A stretch of DNA of 45,788 nt from Sulfurirhabdus autotrophica (GTDB taxonomy: Bacteria > Pseudomonadota > Gammaproteobacteria > Burkholderiales > SMCO01), in assembly GCF_004346685.1 (NCBI RefSeq), contig NZ_SMCO01000024.1, forward strand, positions 1 through 45,788, in the 5' to 3' direction. Positions 24,209-33,452 of the stretch are shown here, piece by piece; positions within the stretch are counted from its first letter, which is position 1; each line of letters begins with the position of its first letter. Under the pieces are notes generated by a model. The model did not search any database, was not told the origin of the DNA, and saw nothing but the letters and a program-made list of their open reading frames with translations. Position numbers and translations under genes: made by a program.

Positions 24209-25684
24209 ATGAGTATTTCCTCCACTATCAAATCCATCCAGGACATCATGCGCAAAGACGTGGGTGTCGATGGCGACGCCCAGCGCCTGAGCCAGCTGGT
24301 TTGGATGCTGTTCCTGAAAATATTTGACGACCGCGAAACCGAATGGGAGCTGTTGCAAGACAACTACAAATCACCTTTGCCGGAGCAATACCGCTGGCGT
24401 AACTGGGCAGCCAACGCCGAAGGTATGACCGGCGAGGAACTGAAGCAGTTTCTCGATAATGACATGTTCCCAGCCTTGCAGAATCTGGAAGCCAAAGGCG
24501 GCGACCAACGCGCCTATGTGATTCGTTCAGTATTTGAAGACGCCTACAACTACATGAAATCCGGCCAGTTAATCCGGCAGGTAATCAACAAGATCCAGGA
24601 AGGCGTGGACTTTAACAAAGCACAGGAGCGCCACCTGTTCGGCGATATGTACGAGCAACTGCTACGCGATTTGCAGGCAGCTGGTAACGCAGGAGAGTTT
24701 TACACCCCGCGTGCAGTAACCGAGTTCATGGTGCGCATGGTCAACCCGCGCCTCGGTGAAAAAGTCATGGACCCCGCCTGCGGTACGGGCGGCTTCCTGT
24801 CCTGCTCGATTGAACACATCCGCAAACAGGATGTGAAAACAGTAGACGATGAAGCGCAATTACAGGCCAGCATTTTCGGTATCGAGAAAAAGCCGATGCC
24901 GCATTTACTCTGCACCACCAACATGATCCTGCATGGCATAGATGTACCTAGCAATATCCGCCACGACAACACCTTGGCACGCCCGCTGATCAGTTGGGGG
25001 CCGAAAGAGCGTGTGGATGTGGTTGTCACCAACCCGCCTTTCGGTGGCATGGAAGAAGATGGCATTGAAACTAACTTCCCTGCAACATTCCGCACGCGTG
25101 AAACCGCCGATCTGTTTCTGGTACTGATCATGCAGTTGCTCAAAGCCGGTGGCCGCGCCGCGCTGGTTTTGCCGGATGGTTTTCTGTTTGGCGAAGGTAT
25201 CAAAACCCGCATCAAGGAAAAGCTACTGGAAGAATGCAACCTGCACACCATCGTGCGCCTGCCCAATAGCGTGTTTGCCCCTTACACCAGTATTAAGACC
25301 AACCTGTTGTTCTTCACTAAAGGCTCACCCACCCAGCACATCTGGTTTTACGATCATCAATTGCCGTCGGGTGTAAAAGCCTATAACAAAACAAAACCCT
25401 TAAAGGTTGAAGAGTTTGAACCGCTGGAAAAATGGTGGGGTAAAGAAAAAGATGGCTTCAAACAACGTGTAGAAAATGAATACGCGTGGAAGGTCAGCCT
25501 GGAAGAGATCAAGGCGCGCAACTACAACCTCGATTGCAAGAACCCGCATATCGACGAACAGGAAATCCATGACCCTGATGTGCTGCTAGCGCAGTACAAC
25601 GCCATGCAGAATGACATCTCTGGGCTGCTTGGGCAGTTGAGAGATATACTGGGAGAGGCGCTGCAACGCGGGGCGAAGGCATGA
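24209..25684 (+). CDS. hsdM: Type I DNA methyltransferase M subunit
   Basis: A 491-residue N6-adenine methyltransferase of the type I system. The SAM-binding DPACGTGGF is at 188-196 and catalytic NPPF at 275-278. The N-terminal HsdM helical domain (MSISSTIKSIQDIMRKD onward) precedes them. It starts 31 bases after hsdR and its stop overlaps the hsdS start (ATGA), so M and S are coupled. With HsdS it methylates the host target and, with HsdR, restricts foreign DNA. Confidence 0.95.
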   Translation: MSISSTIKSIQDIMRKDVGVDGDAQRLSQLVWMLFLKIFDDRETEWELLQDNYKSPLPEQYRWRNWAANAEGMTGEELKQFLDNDMFPALQNLEAKGGDQRAYVIRSVFEDAYNYMKSGQLIRQVINKIQEGVDFNKAQERHLFGDMYEQLLRDLQAAGNAGEFYTPRAVTEFMVRMVNPRLGEKVMDPACGTGGFLSCSIEHIRKQDVKTVDDEAQLQASIFGIEKKPMPHLLCTTNMILHGIDVPSNIRHDNTLARPLISWGPKERVDVVVTNPPFGGMEEDGIETNFPATFRTRETADLFLVLIMQLLKAGGRAALVLPDGFLFGEGIKTRIKEKLLEECNLHTIVRLPNSVFAPYTSIKTNLLFFTKGSPTQHIWFYDHQLPSGVKAYNKTKPLKVEEFEPLEKWWGKEKDGFKQRVENEYAWKVSLEEIKARNYNLDCKNPHIDEQEIHDPDVLLAQYNAMQNDISGLLGQLRDILGEALQRGAKA

Positions 25685-27477
25685 ATGCCATACAGCAATT
25701 GCTGACCGATCACATCGACATCTGGACAGCTGCCGATAGCGTGAAAAAATCAGGGCGTGGTCGTAGTTCGGGCAATGCTGCCAGTGTGTATGGCATCAGG
25801 AAACTGCGCGAGTTGATTCTTGAACTCGCGGTGCGCGGCAAGCTGTTGCCGCAAGACCCGAAGGATGAGCCTGCTAGAGAGTTACTCAAACGTATACAGG
25901 TTGAAAAAAACAAACTGATTGCCGAAGGCAAGATCAAAAAAGATAAACCACTGGCGCCAATAAATGGCGATGAAGCACCGTTTGATTTGGCAAAGGGATG
26001 GGAGTGGGTCAGGTTAAATGAACTGTTAAGTAAAATTGGTGCTGGTAGTACGCCGCTTGGGGGGAAGCAAGTTTATGTTAATAAGGGCGTCCCTTTTTTG
26101 CGTTCTCAAAATGTCTGGGATGAAGGTTTGAGACTTGATGATGTGGCTTTCATTGCGCCAGAAACACATCATAAAATGTCAGGAACACGTGTATGTGCAG
26201 GTGACCTTCTGTTTAACATTACTGGAGCTTCAATTGGGCGATGTGCAATTGTGCCTGATAGCTTTGAGACAGGAAATGTTAGTCAGCATGTGACAATTGT
26301 CCGTTCCACATCTAAAGAAATATTGCGTTTTCTTCACTTGGTTTTAATATCAAGGCATGTCCAGCAAACTGTAATGGATGTTCAAGTAGGTGTGTCTCGT
26401 GAAGGATTGAGTATAGGGAAATTAGGTCAATTTATTATTCCTATTCCACCACTCGCTGAGCAACACCGCATCGTCGCCAAAGTCGATGAGCTGATGGCGC
26501 TGTGTGACCAACTGGAAACCCAGCACAACAACGCCGCCGAAGCCCACGAAAAACTCGTGAGCCACCTGCTCGCCACGCTCACCCAATCGCAAAGTGCCGC
26601 AGACTTCAGCGCCAACTGGCAGCGCATCGCCGCGCATTTCGACACCCTGTTCACCACCGAAGCTAGCATCGACGCCATCAAGCAAACCCTGCTGCAACTG
26701 GCGGTAATGGGCAAGCTCGTTCCGCAAGACCCGAAAGACGAACCTGCCAGTGAATTGCTCAAGCGCATACAGGCTGAAAAAGCCAAGTTGATAGCCGTTG
26801 GTAAGATTAAGAAAGACAAACTCCTATCGCCGATGACAGAGGAAGAAAAACCATTTGAGATTCCAATGTTATGGGAGTGGGTGAGGCTTTTTGAGGTTAC
26901 AACAAGTATGGACTCAGGTTGGAGTCCATCTTGTTTGGATAACTGTTCACCATCGGATAGCGTTTGGGGGGTATTGAAGACCACAGCAGTACAAGTAATG
27001 CAATATTTAGAGCAAGAAAATAAAGAGCTGCCTGGTAATTTAACGCCACGACCAGAGGCAGAGGCTAAGGCTGGTGATATTCTTTTTACTAGAGCTGGTC
27101 CCACAAACCGAGTTGCAATCTCATGTTTTGTCCAAGATACAAGGCCAAGGTTAATGATTTCAGACAAAATCATTAGATTTCATCCTGTCGATATTGGTGT
27201 TGATGGTAAGTTTATGACTCTCTGTTTAAATACTGGGGCAACCGCGGTATATCTTGAAAATGCAAAGTCAGGCATGGCTGCAAGTCAGGTAAATATATCT
27301 CAAGAAAAACTACGTTTAGCCCCGATACCATTGCCCCCATTAGCCATGCAACACCGAATTGTTTCTAGAGTCGATGAGCTAATGGTGCTGTGCGATCAAC
27401 TAAAAATTCGTATCACTGACGCAAATCAGCTGCAACAGAAGCTGGCGGACGTGTTGGTTGAACATGCAATATCTTAA
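25681..27477 (+). CDS. hsdS: Type I specificity S subunit
   Basis: A 598-residue DNA-recognition subunit with two target-recognition domains (about 100-265 and 390-580). Each is preceded by a repeated conserved segment, GKLLPQDPKDEPARELLKRIQ and GKLVPQDPKDEPASELLKRIQ, given here at about 58-80 and 343-365. Each is followed by a helix beginning at QHRIVAKVDELMALCDQL and QHRIVSRVDELMVLCDQL. This internal symmetry is typical of full-length S subunits that read a bipartite target. Its recognition sequence cannot be read from the protein by eye. Confidence 0.95.
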   Translation: MNAIQQLLTDHIDIWTAADSVKKSGRGRSSGNAASVYGIRKLRELILELAVRGKLLPQDPKDEPARELLKRIQVEKNKLIAEGKIKKDKPLAPINGDEAPFDLAKGWEWVRLNELLSKIGAGSTPLGGKQVYVNKGVPFLRSQNVWDEGLRLDDVAFIAPETHHKMSGTRVCAGDLLFNITGASIGRCAIVPDSFETGNVSQHVTIVRSTSKEILRFLHLVLISRHVQQTVMDVQVGVSREGLSIGKLGQFIIPIPPLAEQHRIVAKVDELMALCDQLETQHNNAAEAHEKLVSHLLATLTQSQSAADFSANWQRIAAHFDTLFTTEASIDAIKQTLLQLAVMGKLVPQDPKDEPASELLKRIQAEKAKLIAVGKIKKDKLLSPMTEEEKPFEIPMLWEWVRLFEVTTSMDSGWSPSCLDNCSPSDSVWGVLKTTAVQVMQYLEQENKELPGNLTPRPEAEAKAGDILFTRAGPTNRVAISCFVQDTRPRLMISDKIIRFHPVDIGVDGKFMTLCLNTGATAVYLENAKSGMAASQVNISQEKLRLAPIPLPPLAMQHRIVSRVDELMVLCDQLKIRITDANQLQQKLADVLVEHAIS

Positions 27478-27530
27478 TGCGCCCAGATTTATAGAAAGTG
27501 TAGATAATTTCAGGTACAGGTAGTGGTCGC

Positions 27531-28493
27531 ATGATTATTTTCCCCAGTTATTTGTCAGCACCGTCCGCACTTGAGACTATTTCCGTTTGCCAGGAAATTA
27601 TGAAATCTGTTGGGGTTGCTGAAATCAACGCGGTACATTTGAAGTTTATTGACCCCTTTGGGATGGCGATGTTGGGTGCCTGTTTCGATGAAGCAAGAAG
27701 ACAAGGTCGCGTGATTCGAATCCATCATTTATCTCCGGGTTTAAGTGGCTATTTGCAACGCATGGATGTGTTTACTGGTATCGAGTTGGTAGATTGCACC
27801 ATGAAAAATGGAACGCGACAGGATCGCAGTGATGCATTGGTGGAGTTGACGCAGTTGTGCGATCGCGCTGAGGTAGGAAATGCCGCACACCGGTTGGCGA
27901 AAGCAATGATTGGCAGAGCAGACCCTGATGATATGCCGGATGAAATGACGGGATATACGGCTTACGAAAGATTGGTGGAACCGTTGCAGTATGCGTTGAA
28001 CGAGTTGCTGGAGAATGCACTGACCCATGCCAGGCGAGGAAATAAGAATGCTTGCGTCTGGGTTGCGAGTCAGCATTACCCCAACAAGAATTTAATACGT
28101 TTGGGGGTAGTGGATAATGGTTGCGGATTTCTAGAATCGCTTCGAGCGCACACGAAACTTCAGCGCGAGCACCATCTTGATGCCATCTTGCTTGCTTTAC
28201 AGCCACGTGTTAGTTGCAATCGAGATTTGGGTTTGCTTGCTGATTCCGTCAATCAAGGGGTGGGCCTTACTACCTCTTGCAGAATCGCAGAGCATGCGGG
28301 TGGTCGCATGATACTGGCTAGTGGTAATGCGATGCACAGCACGTCCGGTTATAGCGGAGAGAGTACAGGAGCCTATTGGCAGGGGGTTGGCGTTGCAATG
28401 GAGGTAAACCGATCGAAACTCGCCGATGTTCATGTGAAAGACCTTTTACCTCCTTTAGATGACATACCAGCAGTAAAACTGCGGTTTGAATAA
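27531..28493 (+). CDS. GHKL (HATPase) protein with STAS-like N-terminus
   Basis: A 320-residue protein with a histidine-kinase-type ATPase fold: ALNELLENALTHA (N box, about 155-167), LGVVDNGCGF (G1, about 193-202) and GVGLTTSCRIAEHAGG (G2, about 243-258). There is no membrane part, no dimerisation His and no receiver, so it is not a classic sensor kinase. Residues 1-100 (INAVHLKFIDPFGMAMLGA; LSGYLQRMDVF) look STAS-like. It follows hsdS by 53 bases and precedes a separate STAS-like gene. It resembles anti-sigma-type ATPase/STAS switches, here in a defence setting. Confidence 0.75.
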   Translation: MIIFPSYLSAPSALETISVCQEIMKSVGVAEINAVHLKFIDPFGMAMLGACFDEARRQGRVIRIHHLSPGLSGYLQRMDVFTGIELVDCTMKNGTRQDRSDALVELTQLCDRAEVGNAAHRLAKAMIGRADPDDMPDEMTGYTAYERLVEPLQYALNELLENALTHARRGNKNACVWVASQHYPNKNLIRLGVVDNGCGFLESLRAHTKLQREHHLDAILLALQPRVSCNRDLGLLADSVNQGVGLTTSCRIAEHAGGRMILASGNAMHSTSGYSGESTGAYWQGVGVAMEVNRSKLADVHVKDLLPPLDDIPAVKLRFE

Positions 28494-28537
28494 ATAGCTT
28501 TGGGATTTTTTATAACTTAGGTTATCATTGCCAAATC

Positions 28538-28846
28538 ATGCGTTCATCCTTATTACTTCAAGCATATGCCCATGGTCGCCTTGTCGGCCCTCGGTTAAGT
28601 GCTGCTCCTATCAGGGATAAGATTGAGATTGCCTTGGCTCAAGGGGAAGAGGTCGTCCTCGATTTTTCTGGTGTTGAAGCTACTCAGTCATTTATCGACG
28701 GCCTTATCGGTGTGTTGATTCTTCAACGCGGACCTGATGTGCTTTCACGTCTGGTGTTCAAATCCTGCTCTGATGATGTGAAGGCTATTTTGCAGTTTGT
28801 TGCTGCAGATCGCTCCGATCAGTACCTCAAAAGATCTTCGCACTAA
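28538..28846 (+). CDS. STAS-like domain protein (DUF4325-like)
   Basis: A 102-residue single-domain protein: VVLDFSGVEATQSFIDGLIGVLIL (about 45-68) matches the STAS-like DUF4325 core in which a beta strand leads into a Ser-Phe-helix. It starts 44 bases after the GHKL gene on the same strand. In related pairs the two proteins bind, with the STAS-like part as partner of the ATPase. The target regulated by the pair is unknown. Confidence 0.7.
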   Translation: MRSSLLLQAYAHGRLVGPRLSAAPIRDKIEIALAQGEEVVLDFSGVEATQSFIDGLIGVLILQRGPDVLSRLVFKSCSDDVKAILQFVAADRSDQYLKRSSH

Positions 28847-29032
28847 CATCGTTTTACCTGTTGATCTCATCGAAATTTTTGATGAGAGTTGCCTTTAGTA
28901 AACCACCTGTAGTACTATTTTCATAGATGTCTCCATAGGAGCTTCTGTATTGCCAGTCTGAGTAACTCAGCTGATTTCCCGCCTTTACCCATATGGTGAG
29001 CGGGTTCCTTTATATTTTTATTGGAGCCTCTC

Positions 29033-29407
29033 ATGCCTAAAAGAAAATCCCTCATTCGCCCTCGCACTATTGCCTTTGTTCTTCAGTCTGGCCTTTGCTG
29101 TTATTGTGGTTGCCCTATGTGGTCTGAGAATCCTACTGAATTTATCACTAAGTGTGGAATTACCCGAAGACAAGCCAAGGATTTACAATGTACAGGTGAA
29201 CATCTTGAAGCTCATAAGGATGGTGGTACAGTTGTTCAATCCAACATAGCCGCAGCCTGCCGAATTTGCAATCAAGGTCGACATAGACGTAAGGTGGCCC
29301 CTTCTCCAGATAGCTACAAGCAATTGGTATCCAGCCGAATGGCAAAAAAACGGTGGCACCAGCCTTGGGTATTTCAAAAGCTTCTGCCAGCGTTTCAGGT
29401 GGATTAA
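29033..29407 (+). CDS. HNH endonuclease
   Basis: A 124-residue HNH nuclease. It has CCYCGCPMW (paired Cys for zinc), then GEHLEAHKDGG (HNH His) and NIAAACRICNQGRH, the conserved Asn and the second Cys pair. The ATG at 29033 has GGAG 7 bases upstream and is preferred to TTG at 29021. It lies 186 bases after the STAS-like gene and may be a stand-alone nuclease or part of the preceding defence operon. Confidence 0.85.
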   Translation: MPKRKSLIRPRTIAFVLQSGLCCYCGCPMWSENPTEFITKCGITRRQAKDLQCTGEHLEAHKDGGTVVQSNIAAACRICNQGRHRRKVAPSPDSYKQLVSSRMAKKRWHQPWVFQKLLPAFQVD

Positions 29408-29409
29408 GT

Positions 29410-29452
29410 GTCGGCAAGATGCCATTACTCAACGTAAGCGCATCTTGCCGAC
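29410..29452. repeat. Long perfect inverted repeat after the HNH gene
   Basis: GTCGGCAAGATGC (29410-29422) and GCATCTTGCCGAC (29440-29452) form a 13 bp stem with a 17-base spacer, starting 2 bases after the stop codon. No T-run follows, so it may not be an intrinsic terminator. It may stabilise the transcript end. Confidence 0.7.
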
Positions 29453-29603
29453 CATGTTTGATACAGAAATTTATTAGAAAGGTTTTGTCAGTAACTATTG
29501 TTTTTATTGTTTCCCATATGATGGGATTTGCACTGCAAAAACACTGTAAAGTCCGGCATAATACATATAAATTTATATCACCTCTCACGGAATGAACATA
29601 TGC

Positions 29604-29657
29604 CCTGCATAAGGAGCAGGTGCACTTCAGGTCCGAGGGATTTCAGAGCCCGACCTG
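29604..29657 (+). other. Two adjacent stem-loops upstream of the 29705 gene
   Basis: CCTGC/GCAGG (29604-29620) and CAGGTC/GACCTG (29628-29657) lie in the 297-base gap before the next gene. They could form a structured leader. No riboswitch class is recognised, and 29453-29603 shows nothing. Confidence 0.35.
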
Positions 29658-29704
29658 CTAAAACGGACTGTTGATTTGTTTACCACATACATTAAAGAGG
29701 CTTG

Positions 29705-30862
29705 ATGGTTTTCGATTCCCTAACAAAAGCATTGGAGGACTGGTTCGATACACCCTTAGAGGCCCTGCCTGAAATGCAAAAAAAGCGCGTCGAAACCGAT
29801 TTTTTTCCGATACCTTGGAGCGACTTATCTCCAGACCAACGGCGCAGCGTGGCAGCACAATTAGACTATCAACACGACCCAGCTACCGAAAAAGACAGAG
29901 AATTCTGGTGGGAATTTTTCGAACACAAGGCCGGCATCAAAAAGGCGATCAATAATTGGGAGACGATTTCAGCCCCGACTGCCAGTGATCTTGATAAAAA
30001 AGAAACCCGTCTCGCTGAGTTGCGACGCGAACTCACTGTTATGGAACAAAAAGAGCGCAATTCGCGGGGAAATTATTTGGTCCATTGGAGCAAGAGACCA
30101 AAGGCATCACCCACTTCGGACAAAGCTGTATACATTCCCTACCCAAAGACACTTAAACTGCTTTCTGATCGGCTGAACGCATCACCAGAAGAAATCGCCA
30201 CTTGGATCTGGATGGGGCCGAACGAGGGTGGTCTTGCTGCTTACATGAACGCCAACGAGTTAGAGACCCCACAAAGATTCTATTTCGATTATTTCATGGG
30301 CACGGACTATCTAGCGCCTCTGATGGCTTGCTGGTTTCTAGCAGACGATGTTTCCAACTTCCAGCCTAATGATCGTTATATAACAGGGAAGACATTGATC
30401 GAACGCTGGAGCAAACAACCCGGCATTCAGCCTGAAGCTTATATCCGCGCCAAGATTACTGAATCACGATTATTGGATCTTCACCCAACCATGGGTGGAA
30501 CCCAATGGACAAGGGACGAAACCTGGCCACCCAAGGAGACGGCTCTGTTTTTGCTAACCCATGTGGCGCACATTGAGATTGAAGACTTCGGCGAAGATGT
30601 AACCAAAAAATTGTCTAGTAGTGACTTACTGCCAGTAATCATCAAACCTTCTGGTCACCTAAATCACGATCTACAAATGCAACAGAGAGCAAACGAAATA
30701 GCCACCGAGATATTCACCTCCACTAAGAGACTCCCCACAAAAGACAAAGTGGCTAATAAATTGGCATTAGAGCTTAAAATTTCAGTCGATACTGTATTGC
30801 GCAGAATAAGAGTCGAATGGAAAATAAAGTCCCCGCCCAAGTTCCAAATCCATCCAAAATAA
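29705..30862 (+). CDS. Hypothetical island protein upstream of alpA
   Basis: A 385-residue soluble protein of unknown function. The N-terminal 80 residues are helical, 100-140 contain a charged coiled region (LDKKETRLAELRRELTVMEQ), and the C-terminus has a helix-turn-helix-like stretch (ATEIFTSTKRLPTKDKVANKL then LKISVDTVLRRIR). The start is the ATG at 29705 with AGAGG 5 bases upstream. Similar proteins are often found in front of AlpA in islands of this type; that statement is from memory, not a search. A DNA-binding or replication accessory role is plausible. Confidence 0.6.
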   Translation: MVFDSLTKALEDWFDTPLEALPEMQKKRVETDFFPIPWSDLSPDQRRSVAAQLDYQHDPATEKDREFWWEFFEHKAGIKKAINNWETISAPTASDLDKKETRLAELRRELTVMEQKERNSRGNYLVHWSKRPKASPTSDKAVYIPYPKTLKLLSDRLNASPEEIATWIWMGPNEGGLAAYMNANELETPQRFYFDYFMGTDYLAPLMACWFLADDVSNFQPNDRYITGKTLIERWSKQPGIQPEAYIRAKITESRLLDLHPTMGGTQWTRDETWPPKETALFLLTHVAHIEIEDFGEDVTKKLSSSDLLPVIIKPSGHLNHDLQMQQRANEIATEIFTSTKRLPTKDKVANKLALELKISVDTVLRRIRVEWKIKSPPKFQIHPK

Positions 30863-30999
30863 CAAAACCTGCCTAACTACCTAAAGCCGCCTAAATAACC
30901 CTCTGATTTTAAATTAATTAATAAAGTAAGGCATAGTTCCGCCTATTTTTTTGCCCGCGCATAGTTCTATCAAGTGTTCCGCTGCAATCCTCAATAGTG

Positions 31000-31042
31000 C
31001 GAACAAGGCCAGCTAGCGACGCGGAGCACCAGGTCTTGTTCG
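31000..31042. promoter_or_regulatory. Inverted repeat upstream of alpA
   Basis: CGAACAAG (31000-31007) and CTTGTTCG (31035-31042) form an 8 bp perfect inverted repeat ending 13 bases before the AlpA start. It may be an operator. The rest of the 193-base gap shows no gene. Confidence 0.45.
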
Positions 31043-31055
31043 TTAGGACAAAATC

Positions 31056-31262
31056 ATGGCCGAACAATTGCAATCATTCCTCCGACTCAAGCAGGTAAAA
31101 ATCCTGACGGGCTTATCGCGTAGCTGGATATACGAAGCAATCCGTCGCGGTGACTTTCCCGCCCCCATTTCCATCGGTGCCAGAGCTGTAGCATGGACTG
31201 AACAATCAATAGCTGAATGGCAAGCACTCCGAATCAAGCAAAGTCGCAAGACTGTCTCGTGA
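31056..31262 (+). CDS. AlpA-family regulator
   Basis: A 68-residue MerR-like HTH protein of the AlpA type: FLRLKQVKILTGLSRSWIYEAIRRGDFPAPISIGARAVAW (quoted in parts; LTGLSRSWIYEAI is the HTH). AlpA proteins activate integrase or excision genes in P4-type elements. It leads a four-gene run (31056-33452) that ends in a tyrosine recombinase. AGGA precedes the ATG. Confidence 0.85.
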   Translation: MAEQLQSFLRLKQVKILTGLSRSWIYEAIRRGDFPAPISIGARAVAWTEQSIAEWQALRIKQSRKTVS

Positions 31263-31272
31263 GGGGTGCGCA

Positions 31273-31851
31273 ATGAGTCAAAACCGTGACGCCCCTGCTT
31301 ACCAAGAATATGCAGCAACCATCTTGGCACAGTTACCCTTCCGAACCATGACGCTACAGGATCGTGGATTGCTTTATACGATGCGTCTTGAGTGTTGGGT
31401 AAATGTTCGGCTTCCACAAAACCATAACGACTTAGCAAAAGTACTGGGGGTGCCAGTTGCTGAAATAGATAGCTCGCTTGTTGCAGTTATGCCTTTTTTT
31501 GAAGTTATAGACGGTTTCATTATTAGTCCTGAACTAGAAAATTATCGGGCGCACTTGGCGGATCGAAAGAACAAGCAAAGCCATGGTGGAAAACTTGGTT
31601 CAGCAATAACAAACAACAAGCGTAAACGCCCTGCAAAGATTGCCGCTGATGGTGTTTCGAGTACCTTGTCGAGTACCCCGCGTCTACCCCATCAAGATAG
31701 AGGCGAGTCCTTAGTACAGCAAAGTACAGGAAAGCCAAGTCAAAACCAGTCACCAGGGAGGTCTGTTATTAAAGATTCATTTGTTGCTGAATATGAAGCT
31801 GCCGAGAAATGCACGGCAGAAGAGTATGCTAAAGCAAGTGGGAGCGGTTAA
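31273..31851 (+). CDS. DUF1376/replication-initiator-like protein
   Basis: A 192-residue protein that starts 10 bases after alpA. Residues 15-70 (LPFRTMTLQDRGLLYTMRLECWVNVRLPQNHNDLAKVLG, in part LQDRGLLYTMRLECW) resemble the N-terminus of DUF1376/YdaU-type phage replication proteins. The C-terminal half is low-complexity, Ser/Lys/Gln-rich. The typical helicase-loader region is not evident. Confidence 0.55.
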   Translation: MSQNRDAPAYQEYAATILAQLPFRTMTLQDRGLLYTMRLECWVNVRLPQNHNDLAKVLGVPVAEIDSSLVAVMPFFEVIDGFIISPELENYRAHLADRKNKQSHGGKLGSAITNNKRKRPAKIAADGVSSTLSSTPRLPHQDRGESLVQQSTGKPSQNQSPGRSVIKDSFVAEYEAAEKCTAEEYAKASGSG

Positions 31852-31856
31852 CCATC

Positions 31857-32327
31857 ATGAAAAAACAACATCCCAATCACCGCCACGTCAAAATCCATCG
31901 CAGCTACTCCGTTGAAGAGATCGCAAAGCTGTTCAGCGTTCATAAAAATACGGTAAGAAGTTGGTTAAAAAATGGTCTCACTACAGTCGATAACAAACGA
32001 CCGATGCTGATCCATGGGCAGACTCTTTATTCCTTCCTTCAAGTGAAGCGGGTTAAACATAAGCGACCATGCGAGCCAGGCGAAATGTATTGCGTTCGGT
32101 GCCGCTCGCCGAAAGCACCCGCCGGAGACATGGCGGAATATCAGTCCAAAACCGATACGCTAGGCAACCTAGTAGCGATCTGCCCGGACTGTGAAGCAAT
32201 CATGAATAGGCGTGTTTGCTTGTCCAAACTGGATGAGTTTCGCCGCTATATGGACATCTCAATACCGCAAGCACTGAAACACATAGTTGAGAGCACCCAA
32301 CCCACCGTAAACAGTGACTTATTATAA
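31857..32327 (+). CDS. HTH protein with zinc-ribbon-like motif
   Basis: A 156-residue protein. An HTH (SVEEIAKLFSVHKNTVRSWLKNGL, about 18-41) is followed by CVRC (about 79-82) and CPDC (about 109-112), which could bind zinc as a ribbon. It starts 5 bases after the previous stop and ends 12 bases before the recombinase, so it is probably an accessory protein for that recombinase or its regulator. Confidence 0.7.
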   Translation: MKKQHPNHRHVKIHRSYSVEEIAKLFSVHKNTVRSWLKNGLTTVDNKRPMLIHGQTLYSFLQVKRVKHKRPCEPGEMYCVRCRSPKAPAGDMAEYQSKTDTLGNLVAICPDCEAIMNRRVCLSKLDEFRRYMDISIPQALKHIVESTQPTVNSDLL

Positions 32328-32339
32328 GGACATCAAACC

Positions 32340-33452
32340 ATGACAAAACACAGCGCAAATAATGAAAGAATCAAGCGTAAGTATTTCGCCTATCTGAAGG
32401 AAGCAAAACGCCATAGCGAGCCAACAGTAGATGCAGCTGCAAAGGCACTCAATCGTTTTGAAATTTATACCAAGCATCGTGACTTCAAGACGTTTCACTT
32501 TGAACAGGCGGTTGCATTCAAGAAGCACCTTGCTGAACAGAAAGCTCAACAATCAGGGGAGAAATTGAGCAAGTCAACCTTACATGCAACACTCACACAA
32601 CTCAAACGATTCTTCCAATGGCTCGCGTGGGAACCAGGTTACAAGTCCCGCATTCAGTGTTCAGACGCTGAGTATTTTAATTTATCTGACAAGGACACTC
32701 GTGTCGCTACAGCCCAGCGGGAACAAAAAGTGCCAACACTGGAACAGATAAGGCATGTCATTAAGATGATGCCAAATAGCACAGCTATAGAGCGGCGTAA
32801 TCAAGCACTCATCGCATTCACGCTTTTAACTGGTGCTAGAGATAGTGCTATTGCCTCAATGAGGTTAAAACATGTTGATCTAGTCGCGAACAGCGTAAAT
32901 CAAGATGCCCGCGAAGTTAAGACTAAATTCAGCAAAACATTCAATACTTTCTTTTTCCCTGTGGGTGAGGATATACGTGTGATTGTGTCGGAGTGGGTAT
33001 CATATCTTCGAGATGAGAACCTTTGGGGCAATGACGATCCACTCTTCCCGGCAACGCGCATTGCTCTTGGGTTAACTCACCAGTTTGAAGCGGCGGGCCT
33101 GACAAAGGATCATTGGAGCACCGCCTCACCAATTCGAACAATATTTCAAGAAGCCTTCATCAGCGCTGGACTGCCGTATTTCAACCCGCACAGCTTTAGA
33201 AACACACTTGTCCAACTCGGCCAGGAAGTATGCAACTCCCCCGAACAGTTCAAGGCATGGAGCCAGAATCTCGGGCATGAGAAAGTTTTGACAACTTTTC
33301 TTAGTTATGGCGAGGTTGCGTGTCAGCGTCAAGGGGAAATCATTCGAAGCTTGGCATCACCAAAACAGTCTGCGCAATCAGATGTCAACGACATTGCAGA
33401 AGCAGTATTCCGAAAATTGCGTGACTCTGGTGCGGGCATGCAGATTAAATAA
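32340..33452 (+). CDS. Second tyrosine recombinase in the island
   Basis: A 370-residue tyrosine recombinase. Residues 1-110 are the SAM-like core-binding domain. Catalytic motifs: TGARDSAI (Arg), HSFRNTL (HxxR) and GHEKVLTTFLSYGEV, whose Tyr is the nucleophile. Its sequence is of the XerC/XerD-like type and distinct from the P4-type integrase at the island end. It forms a tight unit with the HTH/zinc gene. No recombination site flanks it that I can see, so its substrate is unknown. Confidence 0.85.
   Translation: MTKHSANNERIKRKYFAYLKEAKRHSEPTVDAAAKALNRFEIYTKHRDFKTFHFEQAVAFKKHLAEQKAQQSGEKLSKSTLHATLTQLKRFFQWLAWEPGYKSRIQCSDAEYFNLSDKDTRVATAQREQKVPTLEQIRHVIKMMPNSTAIERRNQALIAFTLLTGARDSAIASMRLKHVDLVANSVNQDAREVKTKFSKTFNTFFFPVGEDIRVIVSEWVSYLRDENLWGNDDPLFPATRIALGLTHQFEAAGLTKDHWSTASPIRTIFQEAFISAGLPYFNPHSFRNTLVQLGQEVCNSPEQFKAWSQNLGHEKVLTTFLSYGEVACQRQGEIIRSLASPKQSAQSDVNDIAEAVFRKLRDSGAGMQIK

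Noticed and set aside
28866..28886. Hairpin CTCATC/GATGAG after the STAS-like gene as a terminator
   Set aside because: The stem is short and has no T-run on the coding strand.
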